Assembly (NCBI GenBank): GCA_037042185.1 | Contig: JAXQJY010000026.1 | Location: forward strand, 1,364,001 to 1,428,000 | DNA: 64,000 nt | Source of the DNA: Sordariomycetes sp. S80-01Y | Lineage: Eukaryota; Ascomycota; Sordariomycetes | Direction of reading: 5' to 3' | Shown here: positions 58,398-64,000 of the stretch, one piece after another | Layout of the letters: every line of letters begins with the position of its first letter | How positions within the stretch are numbered: the stretch's first letter is position 1 | Position numbers and translations under genes: made by a program | Notes under the pieces: model-generated | The model's database searches: none | What the model was told of the DNA's origin: nothing | The model's input: only the letters and a program-made list of their open reading frames with translations

Positions 58398-59618
58398 TCA
58401 TTCACCACTAGGATTCTGCAGTTCTTCGCTCAAAGGGGCCGGCACGCCGAAGTCTGGCCAGCCGTTGGCGTCAAATGTGACAATCTGCGCGTTGGTGAAG
58501 CGGTCTGCGCCACACGAGCCTCCAGGATTTTCGATGGCGTGGTAGGCATTCTAAGACAATCATCAGGGTCAGAACGGTGTATCAAAATTCATTGGTGCCT
58601 GAGCTTACCCAGATTTCTGTTCCGTCGAGCGACGTGAAGAAGGAATTGTGGCCGGTGCTGTAAAGGCCGTTCTCCTGCTTGAACACAGGCCCAGACTTCT
58701 CCCATGAGCCTGAATCTAGCGGATCGCCGCCGTTGTACTTTAACAAGCCAATAGAGTAGTTTGGTGTTCCACAGAATGACCCGGAGTAAGCGAGCCAAAG
58801 ATCGTCTTCGTGCCAGAGTGGCTTCCCCATGTCAGTATCTCCTTGGTGAGCTGAAGGCATAGAGTGGAACTCACGTGGGGTGCTTCATTGACAGGTTTGG
58901 TAAGACCTGGGCTGCCGGTATCGTTCCTTTCCCATGGCTGGTCAGGAATCGAAATAACATGCCACTGGTCCACTGTCCAATCATTGGTGTCGAGATTGGT
59001 GATGGCTAGTGACTGGAGGCGGTCCTCATTGTCAATGCTAAGGACGTGGTATCTGCCCTTGCCGGGAATCTCTAGATACGTTCCATCAATGCTGAAGGCG
59101 AAGTTTCCATCCACACCGCCGCGCTTTCCCTCGGGAGGGACGAGGTCAGCATGATGCTCGAACGAGCAGTCGTAAGGGCCTGGGGCGTCACAGCCCTTCA
59201 GGACTCTCGTGTTGCATGTGTCGCAGCAAGGCTGAGAGGAGTCACAGCTCGAGTAGAACATGTACCACACGTCGTCGATCTGATGAAGCTCGGGGGCCCA
59301 CAAGTTGGCATTCCGTGTGGTATTTGTCTCGGTGTAGATGGTTCTCACTTCACCATCCCTGAGACCTCCAAGAGTTTGGGAGCGCGCGATCGTGATGCTA
59401 TCATACGATGTGTACGTTCTGTACTCGGTCTAGCGTCAGTCTTGATATAGTACAACAGAGAGCCAAGAGGATGAACGGAGGACTTACAGGTAATACCAGC
59501 CATCTGAGGTTACCAGAGAGGGGTCCGGTGCAGGCGCACGAACGGGGTTCTTGAACGCATGGGCACAAGAAATGCCAACAGTGGCGAGTGACAGAAAGGA
59601 GTTCCACGTGGAGAACAT
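58398..59618 (-). CDS. Secreted GH43 glycoside hydrolase (arabinan/xylan type)
   Basis: Exons 59618-59488, 59418-58875, 58821-58609 and 58550-58398 give 346 residues. A signal peptide covers about 1-21 (FLSLATVGISCAHA). The five-bladed propeller shows the GH43 elements: APDPSLVTSDGWYYLTYTS with the general-base Asp, LWAPELHQIDDVWYMFYSS, and NEAPHPLWHEDDLWLAYSGS with the acid Glu at the second intron. Cysteines CCDTC and CDAP suggest disulfides. Families of this shape include exo-arabinanases and beta-xylosidases; the exact linkage is open. It is divergent from the next GH43 gene over 761 bp, so co-regulation is likely. Confidence 0.88.
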
Positions 59619-60379
59619 GACGGATTCTTGTGCTGCGATGTCAAACCTACACAATTACTATGCTCGTGATCCAAACTGCGAGCATATCGTGTAGGCTCTT
59701 TATAGCCCATATGCCAAAGACGTATTGATCACTGCGACTGAGCTTGTATCACCTTAACAGCAGACGATAACTGCTTAAGCTCGCATCCTTAGCTGCTCGC
59801 GATACCGAAGCGTACCAATCTGATTACCGGGCAGTCTGATTAGCTCCTCGCCAAGATTAGGTTTGCCGATCCAGTAGAAGTAAGCGTGCCGGAACTAAGC
59901 GAGTTACGCCTCCAAACCATTGCCACGGATGTTTATGGGCCTGTGACGTTGGTCGCTTCTGCGCCTCGCGGAGAAATGCCCTGATCAGACATGTCGGGGG
60001 AGTGATCTCGCTCGTGCTACCCCGAAGCTACCATGACGCCTGGAGAAATACATATGCGCTGGAAGCTCATTGGCGCGCATCCCAGAGCCACTCTTCGAGA
60101 TGGGGTCGGTGATTTTGGTTCCTTGAAAATACCCCATACTTTAATACCCCGCACTCCGCAGGTATTAGCGCAACAAATGATGTGCTCGAACGGGACGGGT
60201 CCTTTTGGGGTTCGGTAGTCGAAGAGATGTATAAGCACATGCGACAGGTGGTTGATCGTCGGTCCGAAATGTGGTTCTGGAGTGCTTAAATACAGAGAAC
60301 CCGGCAGATCTTTTCGATCGTGTACTGTCGTGCTTGTCTTTTTTCTGTCACTGACCTGTGTTAACTTGCCTTCCTCAAA
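59619..60379. promoter_or_regulatory. Shared promoter of two divergent GH43 genes
   Basis: 761 bp between divergent hydrolase genes. Candidate elements: CTGGAG at 60040-60045 and CCCCGC (reverse GCGGGG) at 60147-60152, both fitting the CreA carbon-repressor consensus SYGGRG; an inverted TCGG-T-CCGA at 60259-60267; and a TATA-like cttaaatac at about 60284-60292. No perfect XlnR GGCTAR site was seen. The elements are consensus matches only. Confidence 0.4.
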
Positions 60380-61852
60380 ATGAAGTTCCTTAGCACTGTG
60401 TTCTGTTCCGCTGCTTTGGCGATGACGGCCTCAGCTAGCCCATTCAACGCGAAGGCGTACCTTGAGTCTAGGGCAGGGAGGTCTTTGGAAGTTCGCGCCG
60501 AAGACATCTCCCCGCCTGCTGAGTACAGGAACACTCTTATCGAGCAGCGCGCCGACCCTCACATCTACAAGCACACAGACGGCTTCTACTACTTCACCGC
60601 AAGCGTGCCCGCCTACGACCAAGTCATCCTTCGTCGTGCAGAAACCATCGAAGGTCTTCGAGACGCCCCAGAGACGGTGGTGTACCAACGCAATGCTACC
60701 GAGGGACCGGGCAGTGGATATCTGTGGGCACCAGAGATCCATCCCATTGACGGCAAGTGGTACATATATGTTGCCTCAGAGATGGATGGTCGTGGATCGT
60801 GGGCTATCCGCCCCATGGTACTCGAGGGAACGGGCGAGAACCCCCTCGAGGCTACCTGGACCGACAAAGGTGTTGTTGACACCGGTATCGATGACTTTTC
60901 CTTGGACATGACCTACTTTGAGGTCAATGGCGTACGCTACCTCTCGTGGGCGCAGACAGACCCAGACTTCGGCTCTGGCACTGGCCTGTTCATCGCTAAG
61001 ATGACCAACCCATGGACTGTTGAGCTCCCCTCTGTTGGAATCTCCTATCCGACCCTCGACTGGGAGCGTATAGGCCATAATGTGAACGAGGGCGCCTATG
61101 TCATTGTGCGCGAAGGAAAGGTCTTCCTGACGTACTCTGCGAGCGCTACCGACCACAACTATGCTATGGGCATGCTCACCGCTGACGAAACCGCCGATCT
61201 CACCGACCCCGACGTATGGCAGAAAGAGCAGCAGCCCGTGTTCCAGAGCTACGAGCCCACGGAGAACTGGGGTCCCGGCCACAGCTGCTTCACTGTCTCC
61301 GAGGACGGCAAAAGCGATGTTTTCGTTTACCATTCCCGAGGCTACAAGGATATCGAAGGCGAGCCCCTGAACAACCCCGATCGTCGTACTCGCGTGCAGA
61401 AGCTCTATTGGCGCCAAGACGGCACCCCTGACTTTGGCGTACCGCTTGCTGAGGGACTCACTCCCGTGCGGTTCAGGACTGCTTCTGGGGAGGTTGCCTA
61501 TCTCACCAACCAGGGAAACGCAGAGGATATCACTGTTGGATCTGATGCGCCCATAGAGGAGCAGCTTTTCCGAATCAACAAGCCTGGCCTCAAGGGGTGT
61601 GGAAGCGTCAGCCTCGAGAGTGCCAATCTCCCAGGCCACTTCATCACCAACCAGTCGGGTCGTGCCGTTCTTGTCAGCAGCGATGACTCGGAAGACTTCA
61701 AGAATGCGGCGAGTTTTCAGCAAGTGGCAGGCTTGAGTGACGAGGCGGGAGTCTCGTTCAAGTCTGGAGATGTGTATCTGGTGGTGGGATCGGATGGCGC
61801 AGTCTTGGGGCCAGCAGATGACGACGCCACTGCCACGTTCTTCACCGAGTAG
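60380..61852 (+). CDS. Secreted GH43 hydrolase with C-terminal AbfB (CBM42-like) domain
   Basis: Single exon of 490 residues. A signal peptide covers about 1-19 (STVFCSAALAMTASAS), followed by a propeptide-like stretch. The GH43 propeller starts near residue 55 (QRADPHIYKHTDGFYYFTAS, with the base Asp) and has LWAPEIHPIDGKWYIY and VNEGAYVIVREGKVFLTYSAS, with the acid Glu in NEG. From about residue 360 an arabinofuranosidase-B type beta-trefoil follows (FRTASGEVAYLTNQG, VSLESANLPGHFITNQSG, SFQQVAGLSDEAGVSFKSG), which binds arabinose side chains. It probably trims arabinose from arabinoxylan or arabinan outside the cell. Confidence 0.93.
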   Translation: MKFLSTVFCSAALAMTASASPFNAKAYLESRAGRSLEVRAEDISPPAEYRNTLIEQRADPHIYKHTDGFYYFTASVPAYDQVILRRAETIEGLRDAPETVVYQRNATEGPGSGYLWAPEIHPIDGKWYIYVASEMDGRGSWAIRPMVLEGTGENPLEATWTDKGVVDTGIDDFSLDMTYFEVNGVRYLSWAQTDPDFGSGTGLFIAKMTNPWTVELPSVGISYPTLDWERIGHNVNEGAYVIVREGKVFLTYSASATDHNYAMGMLTADETADLTDPDVWQKEQQPVFQSYEPTENWGPGHSCFTVSEDGKSDVFVYHSRGYKDIEGEPLNNPDRRTRVQKLYWRQDGTPDFGVPLAEGLTPVRFRTASGEVAYLTNQGNAEDITVGSDAPIEEQLFRINKPGLKGCGSVSLESANLPGHFITNQSGRAVLVSSDDSEDFKNAASFQQVAGLSDEAGVSFKSGDVYLVVGSDGAVLGPADDDATATFFTE

Positions 61853-62373
61853 TCGTGATTACAATGTATATTAGTGACATGAATTCAACTAAAGGTTTTC
61901 AATGGGTTAAGCTTCATCTCAAATTGCATGAAGTCAATGTTCGTGGCCATTTGGACGTGAAGAGGCCGGATTCTTACCTTCTTACCATGGCTGGCGGCAT
62001 ATAGATATACCTACCACTCTATACCTACCACTCCCTTTGTAACACATTCATTGATTCTGCTTATTGAGAACCAGATCTTTTAGCGAAAACAAGGATTCTA
62101 GGGCGACATCATGTTAAGAAATTGGACATGAACCAGCAACGAAACGACAGAAATGATATGGCTTTTCAGACCGGGGTTTGTGACATGAGGCTCTGCCTAC
62201 TTAGGACAAAGATGAGTGAAAACTGCCGTTGACTTACGCTATGGAAGTCGATAAAAACGCCTAGAAATAAAAACCCCTGTCGCGTATAGCTCAGATGTGA
62301 GCTGAAGTTACTCTACTCCGTACCCCAGGGTGACGGGCAAGTGGTTGTCGTAAGAAGTCAAAAATGCGACGTT
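61853..62373. other. Intergenic region between GH43 and paralogue D
   Basis: About 520 bp of 3' sequence between convergent genes. It holds a 14 bp tandem pair (atacctaccactct, 62007-62034). No gene seen. Confidence 0.45.
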
Positions 62374-63666
62374 TTAAGCATCGCACACAGCATTACAGGA
62401 GAGCCTTTGGCTTCCCAAGAATTTCTGCACCTTGACCTTCAGTATCTCAAATGTTTCGGTGCCGTCATCAAGGCAATGGCTCAACATTAGGGCATGAGCT
62501 TTGAGGATGATATCGTCCGAATTGAGGAGAGGCTCGAGACAACGGCCGAGGTCAAGGGTGGTTTCAGCCTCGGAAGCAGTAGATGAGGCATCTTCAGGCC
62601 GATCTTCTTCACTGTTCACCTCAAAGACAGGCTGGTTGCTCCTGTTGTGGCTGCAGTGGCTTCCCCTGCCCGACCAGATGCAGCTGGCGCAAGCCCCAGT
62701 GCTCTCAGGCGAATCCACGATACAAAAGTGCTTCCACCTTCCAAACCCATCCAGACACTGATTGCAATTTGTGGAAGCTTCGGGTCCAGAGATATGAATC
62801 AGGAGGCTCTTTATGTTCTCGGACCGCGTCAAACCCGGCGACTTGATCCGAAAATCGTGGCAGTCGGGCCAACGCTGGGCTGGCTTCCGCGCTAGAGTTA
62901 TTTGTCTAGAGCTCAGCGTTTTGAAGTTGAGTATGCCTTTTGACCAGTAGTGAGCGACCTCCCATGTGGTTTTCTCGGTGATGTCCATAGGCTCCGGCGC
63001 TTTCCAGTGACTGGGGCACGATGCGTTGGGCGGAGACGACTGGACGCCTGGCGTCGCAGAGCGGAGCACAGTGGTCTGCCTATTGTCGCGAACAAGGGTG
63101 TTGCTGTGTTGAGAGTTGACCAACTGCTCGTTTTTGCTACAAGTAGGCGAATGATGAACTGTACAGTTCTGCTCCGGCCACTGAGCCGATGTGTCGTGGT
63201 GGCCAGAAACGTCCAGCTGGGCGTCTGAAGCCGGGCCATCCTGGTGATCAGCTTCGGCATTAGTCTTTGAATGATCCGTCGAGTCGGGGTCCGAGTACGG
63301 ATTGGCAAAGTGTAGATCTGGCCTAGGAGATGCGAGATTGCCTGGTTGACCAATATGCTCCTCGGCGTTGCCTTGGGTCGTGGCTTTCTGTTTCTTTTGG
63401 GCCTCATCTGCGCAGGACTGAGTTTGGTTGGCTTTCGGTGAGTTGAATTGCAGCTCGTGATCCTTGGCTGCACACAGAGCTGGAGAGGCCGGAGAGTCCT
63501 TGTTAACGGGAGAATCCACATGAGCTAGGTAGGCCACCCGTTCTTCAACTGTTTCGCCAAAGCAACTCAACGGATGAGAACCGCCACAGAGCTTTTCCTT
63601 AGATGCATGTTGCTCAGTAGCCTCGTCAAGTGCAGATTGGGCGTTGTGGTGATCCATCTTACTCAT
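62374..63666 (-). CDS. DUF3716-like Cys-rich protein, paralogue D
   Basis: Single exon of 430 residues from ATG at 63666; the frame runs on upstream only through non-ATG codons. Residues 1-225 are polar and probably disordered, rich in Ser, Pro, Gln and His. The shared domain spans about 227-340: TWEVAHYWSKGILNFKTLS, PAQRWP, IKSLLIHISG, then C301-x2-C304-x10-C315-x10-C326-x2-C329-x8-C338 followed by His two residues on. The helical tail (LEPLLNSDDIILKAHALMLSHCL) differs from the other copies. It lies downstream of the GH43 genes and 8 kb from paralogue C. Function unknown; zinc binding is inferred. Confidence 0.72.
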   Translation of the reverse strand: MSKMDHHNAQSALDEATEQHASKEKLCGGSHPLSCFGETVEERVAYLAHVDSPVNKDSPASPALCAAKDHELQFNSPKANQTQSCADEAQKKQKATTQGNAEEHIGQPGNLASPRPDLHFANPYSDPDSTDHSKTNAEADHQDGPASDAQLDVSGHHDTSAQWPEQNCTVHHSPTCSKNEQLVNSQHSNTLVRDNRQTTVLRSATPGVQSSPPNASCPSHWKAPEPMDITEKTTWEVAHYWSKGILNFKTLSSRQITLARKPAQRWPDCHDFRIKSPGLTRSENIKSLLIHISGPEASTNCNQCLDGFGRWKHFCIVDSPESTGACASCIWSGRGSHCSHNRSNQPVFEVNSEEDRPEDASSTASEAETTLDLGRCLEPLLNSDDIILKAHALMLSHCLDDGTETFEILKVKVQKFLGSQRLSCNAVCDA

Positions 63667-64000
63667 GGATTGCTTCAGAGCTGGTCGATCACTGGGGCTC
63701 ACCAGGTAGAGCAGACGGCGGTTGAAGGTAGACAGACTTCAATGTCAGGCCTAAAGGGCGACTTGGCTTTCTATTTGATCTTTAGCCAGGAATGAAGAAG
63801 TCCAAGATCCGGAACAGTGACTGGAAACTCTTACAGTTCTCAAGAGCTTCCGGTGACCACAAATTTTGCCCGCAGCTGCTGGGCAGTATGAACAGCTCCA
63901 ATGGTCAGCGCCCATGACTGCCCAACTCACTGCTCGCAGCTGCTTGGGAGGGGCTGGAGAACCTCTGGAGCTTGTCTGGGAATATCAAAGATCGTAGCTC
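63667..64000. other. Upstream region of paralogue D to window end
   Basis: 334 bp of upstream sequence containing the palindrome at 63867-63885. No gene seen before the window edge. Confidence 0.45.
63867..63885. repeat. GC-rich imperfect palindrome upstream of paralogue D
   Basis: TGCCC, an 8 bp palindrome GCAGCTGC, one extra T, then GGGCA, about 200 bp upstream of the ATG at 63666. The construction matches the element upstream of paralogue C. A second GCAGCTGC core lies near 63937. Confidence 0.65.

Overview
This window is nuclear DNA of a filamentous ascomycete (Pezizomycotina). The grounds are short 48-140 bp introns with GT...AG ends and CTNA-type branch points, Zn2Cys6 regulators, a fused trifunctional tryptophan gene, secreted plant cell-wall hydrolases and a group I G-alpha protein of the gna-1/magB type. 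The G-alpha protein and gene styles suggest a Sordariomycete. I cannot name the species. Gene models below were spliced by eye from the sequence. Every multi-exon model keeps an open frame unless stated otherwise.

Left part (1-31 kb): a truncated Dal5-type MFS permease beside a Zn2Cys6 regulator; an OTT_1508-like deaminase; a C2H2 protein; housekeeping genes tim9, nup188, trp1, a BRCT protein and use1; a small secreted zincin-like protein; then an accessory stretch (22-29.3 kb) with an MFS transporter, an Fe(II)/2-oxoglutarate dioxygenase-like gene, a Zn2Cys6 regulator and a cupin. The last two are divergent around a CGG-N3-CCG palindrome. A small conserved fungal gene of unknown function follows.

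Middle part (31-43.3 kb): conserved genes cdc48, kti12, a seven-helix membrane protein, a DUF1771-Smr protein ending in a CaaX box, and the G-alpha gene. A 3.5 kb gene-free stretch lies between the last two.

Right part (44-64 kb): accessory DNA. Four minus-strand genes (about 47.0-47.8, 49.6-50.9, 53.3-54.0 or 54.5, and 62.4-63.7 kb) encode paralogous proteins with a shared domain. It has an RWP segment followed by a fixed Cys/His pattern (C-x2-C-x9/10-C-x10/11-C-x2-C-x8-C, then a nearby His) that I match from memory to DUF3716. Three of the four have a GC-rich palindrome upstream. Between them sit a GH27 alpha-galactosidase and two divergent GH43 arabinan/xylan-acting enzymes, one with an AbfB domain. 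The DUF3716-like paralogue array is the best candidate for an undescribed system here.
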